Positions 1-17,439 of a DNA stretch of 64,000 nucleotides are shown here, in pieces. Position 1 is the stretch's first letter. Each line of letters opens with the position of its first letter. The notes beneath the pieces were generated by a model. That model ran no database searches. It was not told the origin of the DNA and saw only the letters and a list, made by a program, of their open reading frames with translations. A program made the translations under genes and the position numbers. Origin of the DNA: Enchytraeus crypticus (taxonomy: Eukaryota; Annelida; Clitellata; Enchytraeida; Enchytraeidae); NCBI GenBank assembly GCA_905160935.1, contig CAJHZI010000275.1, positions 1 through 64,000 on the forward strand, written 5' to 3'.

Positions 1-129
1 CGTGTTAAATGTTTCAAAGTTACAGAAGACAGCAATACACACAAAGTAACATAAAAAGGTTTGAATACTCTGGTTCATGTGAGTGAAGAAAGGGGCTGCG
101 TTAATGTTAATGAGCGTTTGTGGTAGACT

Positions 130-792
130 TGTAGTCCTCCTGACCTAGTCTTGGACTCAAGGCTGCTTGAGACTGGGTTTTGCCTGTCTTGGTCTTGGTC
201 TAGAAGGTTCCACTATTGGTCTTGATCGTGGTCTCGAGCGATTGGTATCAGAATTTTTTGAGATCATTATTATTTGAGCCCCATTTTCAAGAAGTTGCGA
301 ATGGACAGTTCTCAAGAATTAGACAGTAGGCCTACAATGGCGTGTTTATTGTCTTTTTTCTTGCTGATCGATTGTTTTATATAGGCCTATATAAAAATGA
401 ATTCATATAGCTTTGGGTCTAGACCGTCTGGGTTAGATATATGTTGCTTGTGATATATGTACTTAAAAGAAATTTAAAAAGAATTAGACTTGTAGTAGGT
501 TAGTAGCCAACTCAAATAGAAATTTTATTGATATAGCTAAGGCCTACCATCTCATTTAATCACATCTTGGAGCCTGTTGTCATTCTTGGTCTTGGTCTTA
601 GTCTCGGTGTCGAATATCCGGTCTTGATCTTGATCTTGGGGGTCTGATCTTGTTGTTGATCTCAAGGGGTCTGGTCTTGATCTTGGTCATGATGGGGTCT
701 GGTCTTGATCTTGGCCTCTGAGATCTGGTCCTGGTCTCGAGATGTCGGACCTTGGTCTTGGTCTCAGTGCTTTGGTCTTGATTACAAGTCTT
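130..792. repeat. Degenerate GGTCTT-type low-complexity repeat
   Basis: Two blocks (about 140-245 and 570-792) are built from imperfect copies of a hexamer-like word GGTCTT/GATCTT, broken by GGGGTCTG. No open frame or gene signal is present. The 330 bp between the blocks is AT-rich and featureless to me. Confidence 0.7.
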
Positions 793-1346
793 GTATATGG
801 TATCCTTGTAAACAATTAGTATTGCATATATCTGTTGTTAAAAACTTTTACTGATACTTGAAATATGAAAAAAGTGAGTCCGATATTTGTGACTCTGCAT
901 GTGCAAGAAACCTCAGATCTTCCACAGATGGGTGTGCCTGGAAAGAAAACTGCTTTTTGTACACCACTGGCATTTGATAGAAGACACTTAAAATGTGTTG
1001 TACTAGTACAGACAATCAATCTCCATGATATACATTTCGTATAGGGGAAGAATGATGAAAGCATTAAGTAATCTCTGCCATGAAGCTAGAGTTGTTTGTA
1101 GTGGCTTTTGGAATGATCAGAAAATATCCTGACTATTAGATGGCAGGAACGTTGGGTACAAATCACTTCCAACTCTAAAACGGTACGGGTAAAATCACTT
1201 CCAGCGCCTGCAAAACCGTGGCATTTGAAAAGTTACTTTTAGGGGTCATAATCTAGCTAGCAGCCATATTTTACTTTACACTGTTAAAATCTAAGAACTC
1301 GAGAAGCGCCTATGAAAAAAACGGAACTTTACGAAGGCATGCCCAT

Positions 1347-2186
1347 GTGTCTATGGATGGTATACAGTTACCCTTTGATCCTCTACCGGTTTATCTTGGT
1401 GTAAAAAAATTGGATCGTACGCTGTCGTTCAAGGAGAATTTGAGTAAAACGGCAGCAAAAATAAAATCAAGAAATAATCTGTTGCAGAAATTGGCGGGAA
1501 CAACCTGGGGCACAGATGCAGTCACATTAAGAATATCAGGGATTGCTCTGTGCTATTCGGTGGCTGAATACTGCTGTCCATCATGGGAACGTTCGCCTCA
1601 TACAAAACTCGTCGATGCGCGTCTCAATGACTCCATGCGCATAGTTTCTAGGACAATCAAATCGACTTCAACGCCGTGGATCCCAGTTCTTTGTAACATA
1701 CTGCCCCCTCATATCCATCGTAAGGAGATAACACACAAGCAACTGCCGAGGGTCTGTGAAAATCATGCCCTCCCTTTATCACTGGACTTGTCTAATCCTC
1801 CTCCGAAGAGACTCAAATCTCGATATCCTGTTTGGGAGATACTTTGTGATCCCTTGACGTCTATGTCCCAGTGGAGATTAGAGTGGTCAATCGCTGATGT
1901 TAGAAACCACCATCTGGTTCAGGATCCGTCGCAAGCGCTACCAGGAATGAATCTCTGCAGAGGAAGTTGGTGCCATTTGAATCGTTCCCGTACGGGTCAT
2001 GGTAGATGCAGAGAAAGTGAGTTTCGCTGGGGAATTTGTGATTCACCGCTTTGCGACTGCGGCCAATCGCAAAACATGAAACATATCGTTGAGGAGTGCC
2101 CTCTAACCTGCCTACCGGGTGGACTGTCTACGCTAAGTTGCCTTACAAATGAAGCAACAATCTGGATTAACGCATACGCTAAATAA
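1347..2186 (+). mobile_element. Non-LTR retrotransposon, 3' end of reverse-transcriptase ORF
   Basis: An open frame of 279 codons without a 5' beginning. It starts just before the YLGV motif that follows the fingers/palm of many non-LTR reverse transcriptases, continues through the thumb-like segment (KIKSRNNLLQKLAG, CYSVAEYCCPSWERS, PWIPVL) and ends in a cysteine/histidine motif (CDCG, then H and C at 2077-2100) that is usual at the C-terminus of such ORFs. The catalytic FADD-type box is absent, so the copy is 5'-truncated and cannot be autonomous. The frame is intact to its TAA, which suggests a fairly young insertion. The clade (jockey-like, CR1-like or RTE-like) was not determined. Confidence 0.85.
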
Positions 2187-2701
2187 AAGGAATGACCCAA
2201 TTACTAACATATTTCGTAATATCTCTTTTTTCCCCCGAAGAACGATTTAGGGATTTTAACCAGCTTAATCTAGAACAATTGCCGCCTCCAACGATACCAT
2301 TCATCTAGTAACCTAATTTGTCCTCGCTATTTTAGAATCTACCGGAACGACAAAGTTCAAAACATAGTAGCCCAGAATTGAAGAAAAGAAGTAACACTAC
2401 CTGCAGATTTTTTTCTTCACATTATCCCGCCAATTTTTACTAAAAAGGCTATATCGAAAAAATGTTATACCCGGTTGCTTCGAGTTCTCCAGTAACAATC
2501 TTGTGAAATGTAAATGTTGCTAAAGAACGAACCAAAACTGATTTAAATAGAAGAGCCGCCTAATTCTAAGCTTGCGAAGCATTCACAAACTCACACGCAC
2601 ACATTAACAATACAATATATCGTATCTATCTTCCAAATTCATCTCATTTAATTTAGAAAAACACGTAATTATAATGGCTTTAATGGCACTAATTTTAATT
2701 T

Positions 2702-2915
2702 AATGCTATAATTGCAATAAATGGCGCAAATTTTAATGAATTGCTCTGTCCATTGAATCCCATTGGTTCGGTTCCCTGCTGGGAACCGAACCAATGGTTA
2801 AATATGATAATATGATTGACTTAAGTTAATCGTACTATCAGCAGGGAACCGAACCAATGGGATTCAATAGACAAAGTAATTCATGAAAATTTGCGCCATT
2901 TATTGCGATAATATG
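2702..2915. mobile_element. Foldback / MITE-like element with long inverted arms
   Basis: The left arm (about 2702-2781) and right arm (about 2838-2915) are reverse complements over roughly 78 bp with few mismatches: ATGGCGCAAATTTT on the left answers AAAATTTGCGCCAT on the right, and CATTGGTTCGGTTCCC answers GGGAACCGAACCAATG. The left arm continues into a second, nested hairpin at 2761-2797 with a loop of about four bases. The spacer is about 56 bp of AT-rich DNA. There is no transposase. The structure fits a non-autonomous foldback element. Confidence 0.75.
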
Positions 2916-3309
2916 ATCTGAGAGCAAAATCCCAATTCCTACACTGAACCGATGAATAAAAAATTACTTGATTTATACTATACTGATTTATGTATTTGAC
3001 ACAAAATCTGTGAACTTTTACGATGAATAAACATTTACAGAGAGCTTTGTTTTAAGCTCTCCAGTGCTTTTACACTGGAGCGGAAGTAGTTAGTTGAAGG
3101 TGAAGGACGATATAGTTTGGAGATTTTCAGAAGTATTGTCAAGGTTTCGCCTCATTTTATTAATTTCTTCTACTCACAGCCTAATTAGGTATGCCCTCAC
3201 TTTCAATATTTTAAGTGCATAATATTCTGTCATGAGTTCTAGGTGTTTCGGTGACATTATAAATAATATTGTCGTTTGACCTTGTGTACTATGTTGCTTA
3301 TGTTCATAT

Positions 3310-3860
3310 ACTACAGCAACAACAATTAGAGTTAGTGCTACGTTCATCTGTGACGAAATCGATAACTATTGAGACAAAATCAAGCCGGCCAGCAAAATGA
3401 AAGTCCAAAATTGGTGCAAAATGACCTATTATTGGGGTCTCCAATTCGTTCGCTGTCTTCCGTTGCTGGAGTTTGGAAATAGAGCCAACAACAACAACAA
3501 CAGCATTAGTGCTACTGTCGTTCATGACAACATTGAGCACTATGGTACCAAATCCAATCAGATGAATAGAGTGTGGGGTCCAAAAACGGTGCACTCCAAA
3601 ATCCGGGAAATCAGTCCGACGAAGAGTACTAGTAGAATAGAGGTTTATGTGTTGGTCTCAGTTCCTGTGCAATGTTTGGATGGGAGAGGTAAAAAAGAAA
3701 GCCTTCAAGGCTTCAACCATCTATGAAACTGTTCATACAGAAGGATAGGATGATCAGGAGAAGATGAGGGGGTGTACAAAGTGGAAGGTTGAGAATTCCA
3801 AATCGTGGAGCAGTGTGCTGGAAGGGGTGCTTGGAGTGCTTACTGCGAGAAGGAATGCTA
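3310..3860 (+). repeat. Dispersed repeat R1, long copy
   Basis: This begins with a CAACAACAACAA-type run and contains the recurring words GACAACATTGAGCACTAT, GGTCCAAAAACGGTGCA and CGGGAAATCAGTCC. The same order of words is found at 12815-12975, 17440-17840, 17840-17945 and 51605-51710. Here a short copy (3310-3440) is followed by a long one (3478-3860) whose 3' part (TTCAACCATCTATGAAACTG and onward) aligns with 17680-17830. No coding content is recognised; frames through it are incidental. Confidence 0.75.
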
Positions 3861-4235
3861 GGCCGCTCTACAGTTATTAACTTAGAGGACCTAGTAGGTG
3901 ATTGCATTGAGGATGATTGCGTTCACTTAATTTGCTCTAGATAGTCTGGAAAATCGAACTGAACTTTTTAAAAATATGTATTGCTCATACCTTGCTCACT
4001 TGAAAGCGATTTTGACTTAGGACGACTGCATACGAACTTGTAATGGGTAACTCAATCTAGACCTAGCTTGGAATATCTGTTCCAATGGTGTATAAGTTTT
4101 TGTGACTTTTGCTGTTCATGCTGTGACCTCTCAGGAAAAGGTTACTGGCCACCCTGTATTGCAATGTGTACTGCTATTCCCCAAGCAGTTATATGGTTTG
4201 GTTACTTTTAATGTCATTTGACAGGTTGAAGAAAG

Positions 4236-6246
4236 ATGGCATTTGTGTCTGAGAATGATCCAAACTATAGCTTCAAGGGATGGAGGCTCTACCTGAACTC
4301 GTACACTCTACGTGGACGATTCAATGTAAGTCATTGTTTATTACTTTTTAAAATTTTGAGTCAAACAAAAATTGTTTGCCATTTTGTCTCTTTTGTTTTT
4401 GTAATGTCACAAATGACGGACTACAATTTAAAGCTCGTCTATTTCTTATATTACTGCAATATTGTATATAATTTAATATTGAATATTGTATTATCACAAT
4501 GTTTGTATATTCTTTTCTATTACAATCACATTTCTTCCAGTTTCCCTCTATTTCTAAGTGTCCCCCATCGTCTTCCCAACTTTGTTATATAGATCTTCAA
4601 CACATTCTCTCTTTCTTGTTATATCATTCGTCTCCCTTACATTAATCCAATTTCTTATTATTTTGTGTTAGTTGTTGTCATATGATAAGCTTAAATTAGT
4701 TAACGAGCATGGTTTGGAGCAATACCATATAAGTGATTTTAACATCGAATGTGATTCACATCTTCATGGAAAGTTCTAATGAAAAGTTCAGATTCGTCAT
4801 TTCTCTTTTAGATTGTTTGAGGGGCGTTTCAAAAGTAGAGAAACTGACTTAAGGATAAAATAATGAGAAGTCACAATAACATAAAAATTGCCAGAACCGC
4901 CTACCATGTCCACTGTTTTTTTTTACATATTCTCCTGCAACTTTTGACATATTCTCCATCAACAACAAGGCATTTCTGCCAGTGTGGCACCAGATTAAAG
5001 ATGCCCCTTTGATAGAACTCTGCCAGCATCTGTTTTAACTATTACATAGCGACCATCTGTACAGCTGTGATGCTGGCGTAGTGTTTTCCTTTCAATTCTT
5101 TCTTCATCATACCAACAAAAAAATGAAAGTCCGATGATGCTGTATCAAGACTACATAGTGGATGTGGCAGAGTAGACAACCTAAGCTTCTGTATTGCCAC
5201 GTGCGTGCGCAGAGCAGAATGTGGAAGGAACAGAACTTGATCATCACGTACACCTGGTCTCTTCCTTTGGATGTTACGCTTCAACTTTTTAAGAATTTCG
5301 ATGCATTGATCAGAATAAATTTTCTGCTCATATCTGCCTAACGCCATGAATAAGTTTGTCAACTAGCACAATAGTCTGTCCATTAATTGCTATCAATGGT
5401 CGGTCACTGCGAGGTTCATTGTCGATGCCTGTTCTTCCAGTTTTACGGCACCTACACGTTCAAAAACTCTAGCACGACTAATACAATGTTCTCCATAAAC
5501 CGTCTGTAATCTTATATTAACTTTCGAGCAATCACCTTCCTTAAACATAAACCTTGTTGCACAGCGCTGTTCAACATTGGTTTCACTCTTCGCCATGTTT
5601 AGCCTCAATCAGGCCAGTCTGGCTCGGCGACTACACTGTTAAGTGTGATATAACCCTCACACGCGGGCGGCCTAGTGACATTACCCACCATCATGGGTAA
5701 TTTAAATAGTATTGATGCTTTTGATAGCACAATGCCGCTAGAATTTCCACTTTTTTTTACCTCTGACAGTTATTTTTTTATAGTAAAAGTCTCATTATTT
5801 TCAGAAAGCTCCTGGTAAAATTCATAATGTTGCTAGTTCAATATTTAGAGTATGGTGGCTAAAGACTACAGTCATTTCTAAATATCTACATAATTTGTAT
5901 CTAATACTGAAAGTTTGAAGAGTGACCAGGCCTGAGCTAACATGGTATTATATGTATGTCAAGATGGAATATTGACGGCCACACTGAATAAATCTGGTAT
6001 AGCTAGGGAGTGTTTTTGACTTGGTAAAGAGGTGGTTGCCCGAGTTAAATACACTGCCGCATAAAGTTGAGTAATATTTTGTGTTTGCTGTTTATTAACA
6101 TTATAAAATATAAGTTTTTCAAATAATTATAACATGCTGTTACTTTTGTGCTATTTGTGCAGTGGGTATGCCTCACATATGGAACCATATTCTCTGCAGT
6201 GATACTAAGGAAGATGCTGAAGAAGAAGCCTGCCGCAGTCAAATAG
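4236..6246 (+). CDS. ATP5MK: ATP synthase membrane subunit DAPIT (two coding exons)
   Basis: DAPIT (USMG5) is a single-span accessory subunit of mitochondrial F1Fo ATP synthase, in the inner membrane, associated with dimer stability. Coding exons are 4236-4325 (30 codons) and 6163-6246 (27 codons plus TAG), joined in phase 0 across GTAAGT...TTTGTGCAG. The 57-aa product compares with about 58 aa in mammals. Exon 1 carries the family hallmark (Y-x-F-x-G then NSYTLRGRFN). Exon 2 supplies the membrane segment (LTYGTIFSAVIL) and the basic tail KKKPAAVK. An acceptor-like ACAG at 4220-4223 suggests an upstream non-coding exon. The 1.8-kb intron holds a mariner relic on the other strand. Polyadenylation signals AATAAA occur at 6413 and near 6435. 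The second exon is too short to be found by ORF length; it was located by the family pattern and splice phase. Confidence 0.88.
4818..5650 (-). pseudogene. Decayed mariner-type transposase inside the DAPIT intron
   Basis: Two minus-strand fragments resemble mariner/IS630 transposase. At 5393-5608 is an N-terminal helix-turn-helix region (NVEQRCATRFMFKEG, then YGEHCISRARVFE). At 5042-5362 is the catalytic C-terminal region, where the usual H-D-N-A-R-P-H box is degraded to PHSALRTHV and the D-L-A-P-S-D-F box reads DTASSDFHFF. Stops and indels separate the two and the catalytic aspartates are not all retained, so it is inactive. A possible inverted-terminal word (GAGGGGCGTTTCAAAAGTAG, 4819-4838) marks the left edge; I could not find its partner. 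Confidence 0.75.
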
Positions 6247-6544
6247 ACTTCTCTATCTCAATTAAGCAGCCTCGCATGAATTCAGCAAGCCATAATCGTT
6301 ACACAAAGGACGAAACAATACGTTAAAGAGACAATGTGACAGTAATGTTACTCAACTAAACTCAGTTGTCTTTGTCAATTACTATTGTACTTGGTAAAGC
6401 AAATATTGAAAGAATAAAGTGTTTATTTCGGAAGAAATAAATTGTTGTCATAGTTGAAGAAAAAATAGTAAAAATAGAAGAAGCTTTCTCTTTGTTTGAT
6501 TACCAGGTTATTCACGTAATATTGTGTGAATTGTAAGTTCTATT

Positions 6545-6850
6545 CGTCATCATCGTCTTCTCTTTATTCCTAGTTTAACTAGAGTCGGAATATGACTAGA
6601 CCTTCTCCACTCCTCTCTGTCCCATACCATATCACTAGTCAATCTATGATCTCTTTCAATCGTTTTAGAAAATTCTGTAGCAATTTCTGGAGCCGACGCG
6701 CTCCAGAAATTGCTACAGAATAAGATATTACGCGCTCGCCAACCAAATGCCGTTTCTGACGTTGGTTTTGGATCTTAGTCGACTTCTACAACACATGCTG
6801 TCACTGGTTGGTCTGTCCTTCAAACAACCCGAACACAACTCGCGGAAAAT
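6545..6850. repeat. Dispersed repeat family B with internal perfect hairpin
   Basis: This shares an ordered set of words with 24835-25028 and 40902-41190: a CATCATC run, CCCAGTTTAACTAGGGTCG-like (here CTAGTTTAACTAGAGTCGG), CTCTCTGTCCCATACCATAT, TTTCTGACGTTGGTTT, and a tail with CACTGGTTGG...CAAACAACCCGAACACAAC. Shorter pieces lie at 13720-13800, 41625-41665, 42836-42892 and 43055-43105. This copy has an extra perfect 22-bp inverted repeat (6672-6693 and 6700-6721, loop CGACGC) that duplicates the word GTAGCAATTTCTGGAGC in both orientations. Confidence 0.7.
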
Positions 6851-7927
6851 TAGGAAAAAACACCGGGAGAGTTACAGTGTATATAACTAAGAGAAAAAGA
6901 TATTACTGGCTAATTAGTTTCAGAGAAAATGCAAATTTAAACAAGTTAAGCATTAATTTGGTATGCAAAGATGACGTTGGATACTGCTCCAAGGTTCCAA
7001 TTACCAGATGCATCATTAGCAAAATAATAGTGCACTGCACATAAAATAAAAGGCATTCGTCAAAATATGTCCTGCACTTCAAATGATAAATAACTATTTG
7101 CTGTGTTAAAATACTACATGTATCTTAAAGATATAATGCATCTGATATCTGCAACGTATTGCAGGCTTCTACTCGTCCTAAAGCAGCGTCTCCTATATTG
7201 CATATTTGTAAAGAGTTTATGATAATGCAGTCATTAATAACTAACATTTGTATCTGGATTACAAAGTCATGACCCAACCCAATCAATTATTATCTGTGAT
7301 GATCTACATATTTCTGGAAAATAATGAGCATGTTCTTAAAATAATTTTCATTATGATAATGTGTTTTAGTCTAAGTCTACTATTGGATAGTAGCTACTAA
7401 AGAATGTTTCTATATTGAATGGCATTTTCTCAAAGGTGATTTCAGACTATCTCTATGTATCATGCCAATACACAGTCTACAACTAAAAAAAAATTCACAA
7501 ATGTTCTCAACTGAAATGAAATCAGGAATTATTAGTATTAAGTCTTATGACATTTCGTTCTTTATGTGTAACGTACCAATGGTCGAAAATAATATCCATG
7601 AGGAAAAACTGCAACAAGGTAACAATATTAGATATTTCACTGGTATAAACTATAAAGACAAATAACATTAAGTCTTCCTTTCAAAATGGATCAAACTAAT
7701 ACACAACATTATATTCATTGACTCAGACATTCAATCAGGCGTACAATTAGTTAGAAATCTATCGCACAATGCAAATCTTGCAAATATCTCAATGAAACAA
7801 TTACACCATCCTGTGAATAAATATCTGCTAATCTGCCATGCTATATAGTGGGCCTTTGAGTATTTCCAATTAGACATAATTCAAAGTACATGTATGTGCA
7901 AATACATTAAAGTTTTACAAATATATG

Positions 7928-7928
<1 letters not shown>
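6851..7928. other. AT-rich intergenic stretch, no gene seen
   Basis: No conserved protein segment, RNA gene or repeat family member was recognised on either strand. Short open frames here have no family features. Confidence 0.5.
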
Positions 7929-7980
<52 letters not shown>

Positions 7981-7987
7981 GTACATA

Positions 7988-8044
<57 letters not shown>
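7929..8044. repeat. (TA)n microsatellite
   Basis: Two near-pure TA runs (about 7931-7972 and 7997-8044) are separated by a TATGTACATA-rich bridge. Frames reading YIYIY through it are artefacts of the repeat. Confidence 0.95.
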
Positions 8045-8045
<1 letters not shown>

Positions 8046-8049
<4 letters not shown>

Positions 8050-8095
8050 GGGGACGTTTCTGACATCATCCTTGTATGAGGAAACAGACCATATA
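8046..8095 (-). repeat. Repeat family C fragment
   Basis: The reverse complement (GTTTCCTCATACAAGGATGA followed by TGTCAGAAACGTCCCC) matches 47260-47320 (GTTTCCTCATACAAGGATGA followed by CGTCAGGGACGTTCCC). It abuts the TA microsatellite. Confidence 0.6.
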
Positions 8096-9064
8096 TCTTT
8101 ATTATTATTATTATTATACATACATGTATGCTATTATGTATTGTGCATTCTAAAAAAACTGCTTATCGTGTGTAGGCTAAAATAACAGTATATCGTCAAA
8201 TTCCTTTTAGGCTTCATGTATTACAGCCGATACTACTGTCACTTTTATATAATTACACAAGCACATTTTGTTAATTTTATACCATACAGTATACTGTAGA
8301 GACTATACCGCACTAAACCAAGCATGTAGAGTATAGGCTACCATTTCCACAGTTTCACTAAGCCATACTAGCTTAATGACAATACCACCTTTAAACATCA
8401 AGATATATCGTAAACACCAAAGAATTAAGTTTTATTAACCTATTATGATTTATTATTTTATTCCTATCTTTATGCTTGCTAAACTGGGATTCATATGACG
8501 ACTAAAATGATATATAATATTGTTATATTTATGCTACCATTTTCATCAGAACTTCAGAGTACTTTATAGACAGACCTGTGCATTCCTTCAACAATGTGCT
8601 TTGCAATTACACTAAATCAAACTTTGTGAATGTTGCACTAACACAAAAACCTTGATGTTGTTATCACTTATGATCTTGAGATATAAGAGTCAAAGTAGAG
8701 CATATAGAATAAAGTTGTTGTCATAGTTAAACTAGATCAGCATTTCATTTATAAATTAGTATTTAGAGAAATTGTTGAATGTATAATTATATCGTTACAA
8801 AGTGTTCACAATAAATAATTTGTGCACTTTTTTACTGTATATAACTGAGTGTCAAACACATCGGGGAGCATACTATACAACATGGGATAAAATTAGTCTT
8901 TTCACATATAAATATTCACACCACCCACTCTCTATCAACACATGAGCGCAGTGGACATAACAAGTCCAAATATATTTCTGTTAGAGAGTCGACCATTTTA
9001 TGTTTCTTTAGGTTATTAATACAATCTATCTTGTCCGGCTACCACTGCTAATACTGCAGATATT
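8096..9064. other. AT-rich stretch, probably Elongin C 3' UTR and flank
   Basis: This lies downstream of the minus-strand Elongin C stop codon. No open frame of interest was seen. The stretch nearest 9064 is presumably 3' untranslated sequence, an inference from position only. Confidence 0.4.
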
Positions 9065-11850
<2,786 letters not shown>

Positions 11851-11978
11851 CTATTACATAAATAAGTTGTGTTTGATCATAAAAAATGGATATAATGTGA
11901 TGAATAATTATTCATTAGTATTTATAGTAATTATTAAATATTATTAATAGCATAGTAATAATAAATAAATAAAGACAG

Positions 11979-12238
11979 TTGATAAATGCATTAAGAAATA
12001 GGAGGAAGAGCTGGATAGGACACATTCTAAGGGTGGAAAATATACTAAAAGAGGTCATAGAAGGCAGATTTGACGGAAATAGAGGCAGAGGCAGGCAGAG
12101 ATTAGGTATGTTAGATGATTTAAAAATCCACTCATATGTGGACATGAAGAGGAAAGTGGAAGAAAAGAGAACAGTGGAGGCGCGATATACAACGGACCTT
12201 CCAGTAGCAGGTAGTAGTATATTTCTAAGTAAATTATA
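11979..12238 (+). mobile_element. Non-LTR retrotransposon C-terminal fragment
   Basis: An open frame of about 86 codons carries the motif RRKSWIGHILR...LLKEVIEGR-like (here NILKEVIEGRFDGNRGRGRQR), common at the C-terminus of endonuclease/reverse-transcriptase ORFs in invertebrate non-LTR elements. Only the last tenth or so of the ORF remains. It sits only about 140 bp from the Elongin C start codon, on the opposite strand. Confidence 0.8.
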
Positions 12239-12239
12239 A

Positions 12240-12814
12240 ACAAAACAACTAGTTTGTATTTTTTCTTTATAATTTTTTTTAAAATTTTTTGTATGACGAG
12301 GTTTGAAATTTCGACTGGACAGGCGTTGTAAGTCTTTACGACTTTCTAAACCAGTACAATGAAGTTAAGTCGTAAACAATATAACCATTGGAAACAGATA
12401 ATTATTTGCAAACATTGCTGTTACTTCTCTTACCTCTCAAATTTTTTACGCCATTATATCAGAAACAAATACAAAAAATACGAAAATAACCAGTTTAACC
12501 ACTATTTAACTTAACTGTATAATCAATAATATTCATAAACAATTTACCGACACTTAATCAGCAATTTTATCATGTAGAGAATTCCACACAACAATAACGC
12601 CCAAAATAAATATCAGGCTACAATTTAGTGGCTCATCTTCAATCCAATTGTTCATTTTAAAATATAAAATACAAACAGTTAGAGAATTATCTATTTAATT
12701 ATGAACAGAAATAATTAAATAATTAAAAAAATATTTTACCTTTATTTGATAAATAAAGAAATAGTATCTTCTTCTTTTCAGATTAACAGAGTGTTACCAA
12801 CTTACCACTTATGC
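12240..12814. other. AT-rich intergenic stretch, nothing recognised
   Basis: Very AT-rich with short A and T runs; no coding or repeat-family signal found. Confidence 0.45.
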
Positions 12815-12975
12815 TAAAGTAATAACAAAAATTAGAGTGCTACAATCATCAATGACAACATCGAGCACTATTAAGACAAACTCAAGCCGGAGAGCAAAAA
12901 GAAGGTCCAAAAACGGTGCAAATTCCAAAATCCAGATAATCAGTCCAAAGTAAATGGAATTAAAGAAAAATAGAT
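12815..12975 (+). repeat. Dispersed repeat R1, short copy
   Basis: Contains ATGACAACATCGAGCACTAT, AAGGTCCAAAAACGGTGCAA and TCCAAAATCCAGATAATCAG, in the same order as at 51605-51710 and 17440-17945. Confidence 0.75.
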
Positions 12976-14824
12976 TTAGGCGCAGGTCGCTGCTCATGGA
13001 CACTGGAGGCAAACTGCTATTGCAGGTCGAGCGAGCTTTAAGTTCAGAAGGAAAATTCTATAGACATTCATCTCGATACACGCATCGATTATAACTGATA
13101 AATTATATAAATTGACAACCTTACTTTTCAACCTGCAATATTATAATGAAGTGATAGATGTCAAACCACGTAGCCCTACCATGGATAGAGGGATACATTC
13201 AATTCATAATTACGTAGCTATTGCAAAAGGCAGTATATTTTAGGCATTCCTATAGTAGATTCAGGAAAATTGAGAATTGAATCTACCGGCCGACAACTGT
13301 ACGTGTTCGTAAGAGGCGACTGATGCATATATATGACTGAAGATCGAGACTTGTAGCCATTGATGATGATTTCTGTGTTCTAGACCAATTGGTCGCTCAT
13401 ACTTCAGATTTGCAGATTTCTAGTCACTACAGCGATTGTGGCATGATACCACCGGGCTACTTTACCTTCACTGTCCATTCAGCGCTACTGTGGCCTTTAG
13501 TATAGAGCGGCGCTTTATTAATATATTATAGGCATTTCGTCATTAACTGAAGAATTTCTGTTGATCATTTAACAGCAGCTTTTCTTACGTCCTGTACAAC
13601 GATAATTATTTGCTACTACTAATTATTTTGGTTAGATTCTGCTTTTAACTATGCTTAATAGTCAATATATTGCCTTTGATTAAGAACAAAAATCTTTGTT
13701 TCATTGTATACTGCGACAGTTATTTGAATCCCAATTTGACAAGGGTCGAGATAAGAATAGACCATCTGTCTCCACTGAGCCAAACGACATCCTATTCCAC
13801 TAAACACTAAAATAGAGCTATATACTTAGTCACTAAATTTATAAAATTTAAATAGTTGAGCTTTTGTTACGCAATGTGTTAAACTGTAATATCTTTACAA
13901 TTGATATTTTATAGATTTGCAGTCTTCCATGGGACAACCCCAGAGCAATTCAATTTGAAAGGAAAATATTATTACCCATTTCACTGTGTTTATCTTCAAA
14001 TTAACACCTTATATCAAAATATTATATATGAACCAGCGAACACTTTCAGTCCACGGGTAGCACTTAGACGACTGGAAAAGATCTAAAAAGGCATGCAATT
14101 CTGGTCCCAAAAATTGTACTTCAAAACGGTTCAATGCGGAGACCCTCGTGAAATGTTAACATATGTTCACCGATGAACGGAGCCACCTACTGTGGATCGA
14201 TTCACATCTTAATAAATTACAAGTGCACTCTAGGACACCTTCAAAGGATCAGCAATAAAATAATGGCTTATACTTTGAAGTTTCAACACACAATAGTCTT
14301 CAATTAGAGATTTCATCATTAAGGATACTATCAATGCATTCACCTTTAAACCAGGGCTCAGATACAAATCATGGGATTGAAACACAAGTAGCTTCTGCCA
14401 AGATACACACAATTTCAATTTTAAAAATTATATTCCACACTACAGCTTCATCTGTATCTAAATTAGCTTTTGGATTATTAAATGACTTAGATTATTATAT
14501 TTATTAAACAAGTCTTGAAAGAGAAAGGAATGAATTTCACAGCATATCCCGCCATCAAGTCACTTCTCAGATGAGACACCACATTTAAAGTAACCGTACA
14601 AAATGCAATTAAATTTTTAAAAATTAACACAACACTTTATATATCTTAACAATATTTTATTTTACTACAACATCACCCTGCATCATCATACTGTCACTTG
14701 CACATTTAGAGTGTTTATATTGCGTCACTTCAGTGCGTGTTAGCTACTAATGCACAACAATCCACGAGACACTGATTCTCATATTCCTCATCGCTCCTCT
14801 AGGATTGCCCACTGCCTCTTGCGT
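12976..14824. other. Intergenic DNA with a family B remnant
   Basis: About 13730-13800 (ATCCCAATTTGACAAGGGTC and onward) is a decayed family B repeat head. TTTATT words near 14655 could serve as the minus-strand polyadenylation signal of RPS29. A 61-codon frame at 13901-14086 shows no family features. No gene was recognised. Confidence 0.45.
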
Positions 14825-17325
<2,501 letters not shown>

Positions 17326-17439
17326 GATTAGGATTTAGATTTTAGTCAGGCGACTGTCAATCAGCAACACACAACGAGGCTATCAACATGGAGAAAGAAA
17401 GAACAGAACAAACAAAACAAGAATCAGAGTTAGCGACCA

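Noticed and set aside
3304..3726. Overlapping frames of about 100 codons
   Set aside because: They lie in dispersed repeat R1 and are not conserved between its copies.
4326..4592. Extension of the DAPIT first exon to a 118-aa protein
   Set aside because: GTAAGT follows codon 30, and the continuation has no family similarity; the real second exon is at 6163.
7881..8185. YIYIY-type frames on both strands
   Set aside because: Translation of a TA microsatellite.
13901..14086. 61-codon frame as a small gene
   Set aside because: No recognisable domain, no conserved neighbours and no splice partner.
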